DNA from: Acheta domesticus
Taxonomy: Eukaryota > Arthropoda > Insecta > Orthoptera > Gryllidae
Assembly: GCA_031308135.1 (NCBI GenBank)
Contig: JAHLJT010003656.1
Location: 71,690,984-71,754,983 of the forward strand
Direction of reading: 5' to 3'
DNA length: 64,000 nt
The translations under genes and the position numbers were made by a program. Below, one piece after another: positions 11,672 to 24,900 of this stretch (positions are counted from its first letter, which is position 1; each line of letters opens with the position of its first letter). The notes under the pieces were generated by a model. That model did not search any database. It was not told where the DNA came from and saw only the letters and a list, made by a program, of their open reading frames with translations.

Positions 11672-14600
11672 CTGCAAGAGAGAACAAGGAAAACCCGATT
11701 GATTCACGCGCGCTGTGCTTTCGTGGATGGCGAGGCTCCCCTATTCGGAGCTCACGTCCTTTTGGCGCTAGCGCTGCGGGAATCGACCAATGGGAAGTGT
11801 TTTAAAGTTACTCGAAATAACTTCTAAGCAGCGCCAGGCGAATCGTCTAACACAAATCTTTCTTCCGACAGCATGTTAGCAAGTCTAAAATAGGTTTGTT
11901 TAAATTATTGTTCCTCGTAATTTTTGCGTACAAGAAAAATAAAAATTTTGAAATGGGCGAGAGGTCTTACCTGGGAGCAGGCAAGCTCAGTCGGCTATGT
12001 TTCTTCATTTAGTGTCGGAATGAAGTGAATAGAAGGCACGCCGAATGTTATTCGCTCTCTGCAGGAAAACTCGTGAGTTATTGGTGATCTGAAGTACGGT
12101 TCGCACATGCGGTAGGTAGAACAATTTCTTGATCGAATTGGTGTTATTTCGAGATGCATGTTTTTAGAAAGTATGTTTCATTTGAAGGCTTCACTTAATA
12201 CAGAACTTTAGAGAACCTCAATACCAAGAGAAACTTGCTGAAAGATCGTAGGCTGGACGAGGGTTTGTATGTAATTACATATGGTTTGTTCATTAGTTTC
12301 GATCAAACTTGTATCGTATGGTTACGAATTAGACTTTTGGTAATTTGAAACCTATTCAATTGTCCGTATTTCCAGGTAAATTTTTAAATATTCAAGGAAA
12401 ACCCGCATATTTCAACATATTACTTCAATGCGTTCTATAATATTGTCTTTCAAAATTTTAACTTCTGTAATTCGCCATTTAAAATGCTCTCAGTCCAAGG
12501 GCGGTCATTGACATCGAATTCAAATGGATCTCCAAAGCGTAGCTACATTTAAAAACTCATTTACTTGATGCCAGAATGTGCCTTGTAGAATGGCAAATTT
12601 TGCTTCATCAATTGTGTCATTACCTAATACTTGATGTACATGTGTTCAACAGAAAATATATAATGATTTTTAGAATGAACCTAACCTTCGAAGGTGCACA
12701 TACAAGAAACAATGGAGGATCTGTTCAAAAGTGAATTATATTGTTAAAAGCAGAAACGTGGATATCAGCTCTTACGTTGCGAAACACGTTCTTTTGCATT
12801 TCTCTTTTCTTTCTTCGTTGAAAAGATGATATTGGTACACTTAGTATGTCGAAAAAAGTTGTTAACTATTCTTATCACAAAGCATGACTAAACACATGTG
12901 TAGATACAAGGGACTTAAGCTTGAGTGTCAGCGCAACGAAAAGAATAAAGGACATGCCCCTGTCCTAGTTTTAGCTTTGTCAGGACTCTACCTGACGCAT
13001 GTACAAACTATGAAGGTTCTTTTGAATACGCCTTCGTGCTACAACAACAAGTGTAACTGTACAACTGAAACGTCGAGAATAATACTACAATCGAGAAAGT
13101 GAGCGAAATATATTACTTAAATTATCTGTCATTTATTACAATACTTTTTCTACTATGATAAAGAAGCCTATACAAATCTGTATATTTTGCTCTCAGTAAT
13201 GAGAGGAAATTAAAAAAAATATTTTTGATGATCAACAAGTCACTTCTCCCCATAGCTCGTCACACGCAGTTTTTAACTGTTTTTGACGTAAATAAATAAA
13301 TAAATAAGTCTAGAATAACTATGTAATTCACATACAGGAATAGTAATAAGCATCTTTCTATAATTTTGAAGAAACTGATAAGCAGTTGCAAAATCTGATA
13401 AAAACATGAATTCGCTCTGACGTTTATATTGTTAATTAGTTTATTTCGATATTTTTATTTATTACAAACGAGCAAATATTTTATTAATTCTATATATTTC
13501 TAATATTATTTTTTACAGTAGTTAATTCTTAATAGGAACCAAATGTAACTCCTGTCAAAACGGATTGCGAAATAAATTATGCACGTATTGTAAGAAATAA
13601 ATTTCGTGTTATTAAATTTGAAAAATGTTGCTGTATTTTTTCTGGACTTGCAGGAGGAAATATGTTGTCTAAATATCTTGACGAGTCATACTGTAAGCAA
13701 CTTCTGCAACAACTTTGACAAGAATTAATGAAGCACGGCTCCTTCTTTTTTGCATGAGTCAATCATTTATGGTTGTGTCAATAAGTAAAAACGAAAGAAA
13801 CATTTTTTTTAAATATTGGCAATTGGCGTCTTACCCTTTTTTCCGTACGTTATCTTCACGATCAGATAATTCAGAAACAGCATTTGTAATACACACGTGA
13901 AAGCATTAGATATTTCTGCAGGAGCCAATCTGAACTTTCGAACGAGGAAGAGTCGAAAATTTAGGAAGTGTAAGCTAAGATACTCAAATTCTTGTTTGAG
14001 AAACACTTATATGGGCATGTTTCCTTATTAGTCTTAATCCAAGTTACATGGTGGTTTCATAAAATGATCAACCGGCCATGTGAAATTATCCCGCCACCTC
14101 CTTCTTGGACGCCCCCAGGACAATCGTGGGGCTGCAGTTGCGTCTCTTGTCTGACGAAATACAGTGTCTACAGTTTATTTTATTCCATTCTGCTTCCACC
14201 ACACGTTTTAGTCGTACACATTGCTTTTACAAGGTAATATCTAATTATTTAGGTCGAAGTGAAGATTTTTCAAAAACAGTCGTTATAAAATGAAAAACAA
14301 TCTAATTACAAACTGAAAAACATAGGTCCTGTATTAGTCACTTAGTACATTAATTTTAAAAAAATAAAAAAGAGAGTAATGTTCAGGGTTGTGCAACTTT
14401 GGTATTCGTACACTAGAAGTAATAACACAAAATAAAAACTAATAAAAGAAGCTGAATTGTAGTTTCAGTATTTTGTTGCATATCCCTTGGCTTCTATCAA
14501 TGTTAGGCATCCCCTCTTCATGGAAAGAACAAGGTGCTTGGAAGTTGTGGGTTTTATTTTCTTCCATTCTGCTTCCACAAGACGTTTTAGTTCTGTTTTG

Positions 14601-17600
14601 TTTGTCACGCCAGTTTTGTAAACTTCTCTCTTTAAAATAACCATAAATGCTCTATGGGATTAATGCCGGGATATGAGGTGGTTTGGAGTAATTTTGGCAC
14701 GTTCCATATTAACCATGTCATATTGAGCCAGGCCTTGTGCTTACTGTCATTGTCTTGCTGAAAACAGTAAAATATGGCAAGTCCTTTTTCTCAGCACTTT
14801 GTTTTACATTGTTTTTCAAAATATCGAGATAAACGTTGGTATCCATAATTCCATCAATGAAATGGATCGTATCAAACCCCTTAGAAGACACAACTGATTC
14901 ACCACTATATATCACCGTGGGAATTGTATTCATGAAACAATCGCCTGTATTTGGCTTCTCTCTTTAAAATAACCATAAATGCTCTACGGGATGTGAGGTG
15001 GTTTGGAGTAATTTTGACGTATTGCATCCCGACGTATCGCATCTGACCCGAAGAAGTTTATTTTACTTTCGTCAGACATTACTTTAAAAATATTTTACGA
15101 CGAGATATGATAACTTTTTGTTGCTAAATCAGAGTGTACGAATAAGAACGTTAGATACTGTATGTAGAGAGGGAGTTTCATACAATTTTCATGTATTAAA
15201 TGTATTACAATTTAATATAAGTTTTTTATAAGGTTGACTCAAACGAGTATTATAACTGAACAGATTATTTTGACCAGACGGCTGAGGAGTGGGGGTATTT
15301 TTATGAATGCATTCCTTTAGAAACATTTGATGATGCTCAAGACTTTCATGTTTTGGGTGTGGGTTCATCGATGGACTTCGGTACATGGCCGAAAACAATC
15401 AGCGCTTTGAAGTGGAGATGATACTCTTATTTGATTCAGTGTGAGGATTATTAAACCTAGAAGTTAAACAAGGTCTACAATGAAATTTTCGCAGGCAGAA
15501 TCCCAAACGTTTTGGAATCGTTTGAGGAAGTGAAATGGCGTTTTCCTGTTTAAGATTGAAATTCTTGTACATCGAAATTCACATTCTTTTAAAAAGTAAA
15601 ATTTAATTTAATTATACAATTATTACGAGTATCAATTTCCCTGCCCTTCACCTGCTGACCCTTTTGCCTCAAAGTTATGTTCATGTAAATAAAATTGTTG
15701 AACAGAAAGTAAATGGAAAATAATTCCAAAAGGATTCGTATTTATTGAAGAAGTAAAACGCTTTTTATACGATTCTCATTGAAATTTCTAGATTAAATTT
15801 TAGTCACACAGAATTCCAAATGTTTCAGTACGAAGTAATACACTGTATTGAATGCTTCCGAAATATACACTGTATTTTCTAGACTGCAATTTGGTTGCGC
15901 ATAGTTCGTACATGAAAGAAACACGCGGTTTTGTGTCACTTCCTCTCGTCTTCCTGCGACGAGGACCGCAGGCGGAAGTGAAGTGGGCAATGGAGTTCCG
16001 TTGTGCGACACGTATCATTAATGGCGGAGCGACAGACTTTCTCGTCAGTTGGCGTTGAAAACTGTTGCATTTCAGTCATTACTTTTAACAGCTCTTTACT
16101 TTCCAGGGTTCTTCGCACGAATGGCTGTTTATCGATCGCCACTAAGGAGAATCCAAGTACTCTGTAAACTCCATTATCGTGTCAAGTTCTTGGGAGATCT
16201 GAATTGCTACGGCACGAACCCTGTTGACAACCCATTGAAAAGCTTGAGACAAAAGAAACAATCGGTTATGTTTATTACTTCCATGCAGTTTGTTAGCATA
16301 TAATGTAGATGGGCTGCATACAGAATGGCCGGCTTAGTCCTACAAAGCATGATTTAAAATTGCCTTCGTACCCGCAAGGCGGGGTTTTCGTTATCATTTT
16401 CATGCCACTGCTGCGAAAAGAAATGTGTAGATGACCGTCGTTTCGAGATTATCAAGGGAGAATTATACTGGCGAATCGAAGAGTAAGATTTCGATTTCGT
16501 AAAACAGAGTTTTACGATAGAATGCTTTGTCTACATGAACACGAAATTTGGTAGAATAATACATTCATGCACAAGGTACGTCAGACGTCTAGCGTACGAA
16601 AATGGTGACGAAATTATGAAATAGGGAGTCTTACTTTCGCCTTTTCCCAAGGTCATCATTTCGGAAAGGCTTGTTTCTTCTTCGTAGCGCTGGGCTGACG
16701 ATGGTGTATTGGACTGTTTGAATTACTGGGGGCGTCGATTTACTTTGATGGTGAAAATGCGTTTACGAATAGGATCACACACAACTTGGTAACGTGACAA
16801 CATCGTAACGTGACAGAGCCCCCCCCCCTCATCCGGAGGTCAGAAAACAATTCTGAATCGCCGTATACTCCACGTGGAAAATTCATTCATAGACTTTATG
16901 TAACAAATGCATTGTGACTGCTGGGTAGAAATAATCATGAAACTTGTATTAGGGAAAAATTCTAATTGAAAGACTCATTGTCTTGCTGAAAACAGTTCAG
17001 CTGGTTTTCAAACGAACAGTTCTGCATGGTTTCTTTATTATCTCGTCTCAATTGAAAACTTGGTTTGGCATTGGAATTGTAAAGGCATTGACACTGAAAA
17101 ACCAAACACAAGAAACATTCGTGATTTCGATTCGGTACTACTCGAGTACATGGACTGCGAAAATGTCCCAAAAAGAAAGTTTTGTCGATTTTGAAACATT
17201 TTCCTTAACAATTCAGTGGTACTTCGTACATTTCTCATTATGCAGTTCGAAGGGTGCGCACACTCCTGGTAAACTGGAGACTACAAATTCCGACCCAAAT
17301 TACGAATTACGCGTAATTAACCCTTCGAGAGGCATGAACCAATTCGACAGCCACGATCTCAATTCATGTGAGAATCTTTCATTAAAACATTACACGAAAT
17401 AAGAAAACTTGGATCAAAAAGTGAATGAATTACTGGATACAAGGTCAAGGTCGGTTGAATCTTTCACCGGAAATGAAATATTTGGAAGACCCATTGCAAG
17501 GAAATGAAAATGAATTGGTGTCCTTATGTAAAGTAGAAGCTTAAATATCTGTCAAATGAGTAAAATAAAGAATTCCTAGCATATCAACTGTTTTCCGTTC

Positions 17601-18930
17601 CGTCTTTTGCATTTTCAACAAAGCTTGAGAATAGTTTTAAAACATTTTTTTTCTGAGACGGAATAGTGATCGTGGTAAGATTCCGATCTACGTAACTAAT
17701 AGCGTTCTGGCGTTATTTATCATTATATTTTACGGATCAATTTACCGTTATTTTTGGGGTACTGGGTGATAGAATGAGACAGACAAAAACAGCCCAAAGA
17801 TTTTTTTTTTCGCGCGCTTCTTTCAAACTACTGTGTCTGGAAGTGCTGAAACGCCGTTCTCGCATTGCTTCTTGGGAGTCTGTTGTGATAGTTTTAGGAA
17901 TTTTTCAGTCCACTATAATGCAAAATCAAACGTTCCGACCTGAAAACATTACTAGTAACGGCATTGGTTACATCAACCTTTTAACTTTCATAATAGCAGT
18001 TCATAAACGCTGTACGCAATTACAGTACCGGCAACGAATAAGCGACTCTGATAGTTTGATGTGCTGTTGCCGCACATTACTACGCTCCTGACACCATGTA
18101 CCTGACAGATAAATCAAATCTCAAAACATTTACTGAAAAGCGACGACACGCCTTGATATCATGCTCATATCCTTCGCCACAGCCGAACCTTATCGCCTTC
18201 GCGACATCGTATGAGTCAGATGAGCGGCAACTCAGGACGCTGGCTGTGAGAAAGTAAACAAATCCTCGCAAGCTGATTGCTTCAGACCTGGTCACATGAC
18301 GTACCACACAGCATGTGGCGAGAGAACTGTCAGAGTCGCTTGTACGCTGCCAGTATTGTAAGCGACCTTAAAAGTTTGAGTCACTTCGAAAACCTTGACT
18401 TCGCTCTTAGTATCTCAAGTAGTCTTCAGGGAAACATTATTTTTAATATGAGAGACTTGACACATTCCCGACATATTGGTATGTTCATATATATCTTATG
18501 CGACTACGTTAAATTAATTACGCGCGTTTTAAGTGATTGTACAATGTACTGCAGAACTGGTTCCGAGAATATATTTTGTTGTTTCGACTGTACTTACTCA
18601 TTTTATTCACCTTAAATTTTGATGTTCTTTATTTAGTTTTTTCAAAATTTCTTCATCTCGCCATATACTCTTTGTAGGAAGGTGCCTGTTTACCACTTGG
18701 ACGGACAAATTATGCAGTTTTATACCTTGGACGTGTATGTAAGTTTGTATTCTTTTTAAGGATAAGCAAGATAAATTTATATATGCATGGGTTGAATGTA
18801 TTAGTCTGAGATTAAGGACGTGGAATTCATTCAGATTCCTTTATTTAGACCAGATGCCTAATTGGTATTTAGTCATACAACATGAACGTCTATCTAAAAC
18901 GCATGTAGATTAAAACAAAAAACAAAACAA

Positions 18931-18971
<41 letters not shown>

Positions 18972-21900
18972 AATTGAAATAGTTTCCAATTTTTCTATTA
19001 TTTTACTACTTCTTTTATTTTCTATTAATCAAATGTATCGAGCGTTCAGAGAGAAAACTCAAACTCATGGGTTATTTGCTTTTTGCTTACCGCTTGTTCT
19101 TTCGCGATTGCCCAGCATTTGATCTGTCTTACCAAGAAAATGTCACGATAGCGCATCCGCCAAACATTTTCATTCTTGCCTCTGTAATTTTTTTTATGAA
19201 TTCTGTTTATTTGCAATTTATTTATACAGAAATATTAGGCAAATGGTTTAATAATATTTACAAGAGTGGAAATGTTACTCAACAGTAGCATCCCTATTGG
19301 AACAAATCGATACATTGTATCTAGCGGTTCATGGCGCTGTGGTTTTCTTGTTTTTTCACTATTGCCTAATAGATTAACAGCGAGATGACGTGCACGATTT
19401 TCTAGTCTTGTGTAGTATTTCTGACTCGCGGATGTTATTTCTTCTCTGATGGGCTTGATTTGAAAGTCGTGGAGTACTTCATTGCTGACATACCAGGGTG
19501 CGTTTGTTACTGTTCGAAGATATTTTGACTGGAATCGCTGAAGAATTTCGATGTTGGAGGCACTGGCTGAGCCCCAAAGTTGAATACCGTAGGTCCATAT
19601 GGGTTGTAGAATATATGTATATACAGTGTGTCCCACCAACTCTGGGCCACTCCCATAACTTCTAAACGATTCAGGATATCGAAATGCAGTTTTCGCTGAA
19701 TAATGCAGAATCATGGGGCAAGTAACATGCCGTAAAGAAATTGTCTATAATATTTTTAGTTTTCACGAAATTGAATCATCATCCATTTTTAAATGGAACT
19801 ATACATTTTTCTCACCAGCAATAGATAGATCTTGAAAAGAGGAATACAATAATGTATCATATGCTAGTATTTTGATAGTAATTTGCAAAAAAAATTAGAC
19901 TTTCTGATACGTGATTTTGAATGAAACGGACAATATTTGTGTGTAGCAGCCCTTGCAACAGTCGCCGTTGGTGAACGGTTGGTGAAAGACCTTCACGGCG
20001 TCGAGACTGTTTCGTGGAGACAGGGAGTATGAGAGAGGTGGCCGTGGGGGATAGAGGCGTAACTACAGCAATTCATGGTCTTGACACGAAGATCATATGA
20101 ACAAACATCAATATTACCGATCAGAAAGAGGTTTTTTTCCCATTTGTTCATCTGAATTGAACTAATTTCTAATGAAATTCCAAAGCAATGTTCATTGAAA
20201 AGATCAAAATAAAAATAATTTGTAGCGGAAGGACAATAATAATAAAGGTTCTTTTCAAACTCACAAAAATCGATCTGAGTGTGTTATTGCAGAAACTAGC
20301 TATAATTTTAAAACAAGGGACGGAAATGAATGCTTAAAGATTTTTATTGTAATATCTTGATTAATTGATCAAATAATAGAGAGGTAAATGTTTTCTCTTT
20401 GCATTGACTCTTCACAAACGTCTTATTTAAAAACACCTACCAAAAGAACAAAGCATTAAAAAGTTTGAAACATTCTTAACAGACTATCAGTGTCAATTTA
20501 CTTAACTTTAACACAAATGCACATCTGCAGTCTCGACTGCTAATATTGATGGCAGAGTTTCTCACTTCAGACGACACGTGCTGCCTCAAACTTGAAAATC
20601 CACGACAGAGACGGAAGTGTACTGTTTTCTTTTCCATTTATGAAGAGCGGTAGAGGTATGGTTGGGAAGTGGACGAATGATCATCTTAATTAAAAATGAA
20701 ATTTACCAACGAAGAGACGGTGGTTGCATTCTTGTCAAGTTTGAAATTGGTATTTATTGCTAAAGAAGACAAGTTAAATGCAGATAAATCAATGGAAAAA
20801 ATCTCTCATTCTGATCGTTAAAATTGGTGTTTTTTAATGTGACTCTTGTGTCAAGATCCTAGAATGTTGTAGTTAGGCCTCTTATCCCTCATTGCCACCC
20901 CTCTCAGGGATGTTTACCGATTAGCCATTGGTAGCTTTTAGTTTTTAATTCTAGTTCTTTTCTTTTTTATATGGACCTTCCACGTTAATCTTCTATCCAC
21001 GTGAACGCTTAAGTATTTAACTTCATTACTTTGAGGGATCTGTGTATTGTTTATTGTTATTGCTGGACAGTCACCTTTTCTTAAGAGCGAAGGTCACATG
21101 TTTAGATTTGAGTTCGTTGATTTTAATGTGCCAACGAGAAAGCCACTGGTTTGTTTTTAAGTGCTTCTGAAGCTGCTTTGCGATCTTCGCTGGATGCTAA
21201 TACTGCCGTATCATCGGTGAAGGTGGCTGTTACAACATTGTTCGCTGTTGGTATATCGTTCGTGAACATGAGATACAATATAGGTCCCGAACACTTCCTT
21301 GAGGGACTCCGGCTTCTATTGGTCGAAATGAGGACAGGGCTGTTTTATATTTTACTTCGAAGAATCTGTTTGTTAAATAAGATTTGATAAGAGGAATGAA
21401 AATATTTTCTTGATTTTGTACCTAGTTTGTTCATTTTTATGTTTGTTCTTATGAAAAAGTCGGTCTGACAAAGCCAATCGACTTTTTCTTTGATTGTCAA
21501 TTCATTCAAAAGTGATTTCGAAAAATTAATTAAATGAAAAACACCCGTATTCAAAAGCAGTCCTATTCAACAGACGCTGTGGCGAGCGCTCTCGCTCGTC
21601 AATGTTCACGAGCAGGGAAATGAGCGCTTGTGAGCTGCGACCATTATGTAAGGCTCCAGGATTACTAGCTCGCATAAGTCGAGCGCGGTGACTGGGATAT
21701 TGATGTTGTAATTGCTTTACCATGCTAAGGAATGCAGAGCCGATCGTCGTATTCGTGTCACTTCCTCCCAGGACCCTTGCACACGACCGGGTGTAATCAA
21801 ACAAGGACCCGTATCCTGCAGGAAAACAATAGGCGACGGATTTTGTTTTCTCTTTGGGGATGTCACCACAAATCATTGTGTTTACCTGCAAAGGTAAATC

Positions 21901-24900
21901 GATAGGGGTAACATTTTCACCTATCCTGAATATGTGTGGGCAATTTAAGGTACACGAGCGAACGCAATAGGAAGTCTTCCCTTCACAGTACAAAAATATC
22001 TCCACATCTTCACAAAGCCCTACTTCACCCTTTCTAACTTTCGCTTGCTAGTCTGGAATGACACATCATGTCCATCCATTAAACGTGTCCTTTAAAAAAA
22101 ATTAAGCCCTGAGAACTGAAGAAAAAGCACTCTGGTATGTTTCGAACAATCAAATGTATAATGACCTCGATTTTCCCAACAATATCCCAACACATTTCCA
22201 GCATCTCAGAAAGTTCTCGTCCAGCATCTCGAAACTACCTAATTTTCCTATCCAGAACATTTTTCAGCTAGGTAAATCATCTGCCCCTCGACAACCAAGA
22301 ACCAGCTGCAGACTTCCGAAGGACAAAGGGTCCCCCCCGATAAGATGGTAAAAAGTTCCCCTCAACCAAATTACATATGAGTGGTTACACTATAATTCTA
22401 ACATAAAAATAATATTTTTGAAAGGTTTCTTAGCCTCCGTCCCACCTCCCACACCCCTATACAGCCAAAAACGTGTTTTTTTTCATTTTTTTTCGACAAC
22501 TGAACACTATTTTATCAGACTGAAAAAATATGATAAATAACAACAGAACTTGGACTATCAGAAAAATATTTTTCAATTTTTTCTCAGGCCCAAACTCCAA
22601 CACAAAAAAATATTTTCGAAAAAAAATATCAAGAAATATTTTTTACTGTGTCTTAGAAGCCTGGAACAGGCTAGAAAAAAATGTCAAAGGTTTCTCTTAA
22701 AACACAAATTGTTGTGTATTTTTTTCAGATTTTTTCGATTGCTGGGCTGCAGTTAAAAAAATAAAAACCATTTTCCCGCCTTTAAAACACCTGGACTTTC
22801 AATATAGTTTGAAAATGACTGCAACGGTTCTGTGCATTTATTTTAGTGTTTATTATACATTTGTATACATTGTTGTAGCACCCAATAAAGTTTTGATTTT
22901 GGAATATACTTAAAAATAATCATTTTTAAAGCTTTCTAATCGTTTGCATAAGTAATCGTACGCTACGGAAAGACGATAGTTTTGGCAATTTATAAAAAAC
23001 AATCGACACAAGACCTTGTAAGTGTGATACTGGTGGATAAAGAATTACACCCCATCCTACATCAAAGAGATTTTAGAAGAAAAATAGAAAGTTTGCAGAT
23101 TATGACATACAAAAAAAGATTATTGCAACACACATTATAATGGCAAATAACTCGGAAGCGATGCTTCCTAGGCCTTTTAAACAAGGTTTGCTTGTCTCAT
23201 GGGGACACGGCTTTTTTTTTTGTTTTTTTTTTGAGAACAAGTAAATTCTCACAGACGACATGTTTTGGGGGACGGTTAGATGACAAATGGGGAAATGATA
23301 AGGGACATTTCGTGTGCAGGATAGATGGGGAACAGTGGAGAAGTGAAGGGGACCAGATTAGGCCCCGATTATGTTGTTGGGATGTATTTTTCAAAATATC
23401 ATTTTATGATCATCCTATTTTACAATTTTGCATATTAGTTCTTTTGGGTGCGCCCTTTCCTAGCACTGATGGACAGAAAGAGAAGCCGATATCAATGTAA
23501 AATTAAATTGAAAGAAAATACTGAAATTATCTTTCACGATAAAATTAACGGGACTATTTTATTTTCTGCGAATTTTTATCTCAACGCTAAGCAATATTGG
23601 AATGAATTCTCTCGCACAGTATCGGGTCTATCATGCCGTAAACTACTTTTCGGGGGATGGGAGCTTGCAGTTGTGTGCTACATTAAATCAATTTTCAATT
23701 TTTGTACAATTATTATTTACAAAGTGCAGAGTTTTTGCACGTGTACAGATTGTACGAGTGTCTCCATATTTATACGTATTCAAGAACAAATACTTAGGTA
23801 AAGGAAAAGACAACTTTTTCTCTAGTCTAAAACAACTACAGACGTGAGACCACAGGCTTCCGCAACCAATACGTTACTATTTATCTGTCCGGGAGGCGCC
23901 GCGTTCTAGGCTCAGTTGTCAACGTTTTAGCTGCTATTCAGTGGCCTTCCTCCTCAAGCAAGGTCGCACGTGCCTAGGACGTGGCAACTGCCGAACCGCC
24001 AAGTGGTTGACTACAAATGTCTTAGTTTTTTTTAAAACTATGACCCAGCTATTAAAAAAATATGAAAAAATTCACAAGCATTCTGAGATGAAGTTTTAAG
24101 ATTATTTTCGTGCCAGTGTCTGTGTTCTAAGACAAGTAAAACAGTTCTTGTAAATCTGGGTCTAACCTCTTCCCCTTCATTTTTCCACATGTCCCCCAAT
24201 TATTCCTCAAATATGACCGAATTATTATTTTATAAACTGCCAAGCACTATTATCTTTCCTTAGCGTGTGATATTCTCATACAAAAGATTAGAAAGCTTTA
24301 AAAAATGATAATTTTTAAGTACATTCCAAAATCAAAACTTTATTGGGTGCTACAACAATGTATACAAATGTATGATAAACACTAAAATAAATGTACAGAA
24401 CCGTTGTAGTCATTTTCAAACTATATTGAAAGTACGGGTGTTTTAAAGGTGGGAAATGGTTTTTATTTTTTTAACTGCAGCCCAGCAATCGAAAAAATCT
24501 GAAAAAAATACACAACAATTTGTGTTTTAAGAGAAACCTTTGACATTTTTTTCTAGCCTGTTCCAGGCTTCTAAGGCACAGTAAAAAATATTTCTTGATA
24601 TTTTTTTCGAAAATATTTTTTTGTGTTGGAGTTTGGGCCTGAGAAAAAATTGAAAAATGTTTCTCTGATAGTCCAAGTTCTGTTCTTATTTATCATATTT
24701 TTCAGTCTGATAAAATAGTGTTCAGTTGTCGAAAAAAAATTGAAAAAAAACACGTTTTTGGCTGTATAGGGGTGCGGGTGGTGGGACGGAGGCTAAGAAA
24801 CCTTTTCAAAAATATTATTTTTATGTTAGAATTATAGTGTAACCACTCATATGTAATTTGGTTGAGGGGAACATTTTACCATCTTATCCGGGGGGACCCT

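Noticed and set aside
21526..22005. 159-codon minus-strand ORF
   Set aside because: No recognisable domain, overlaps the edge of LINE sequence, no splice or promoter context.
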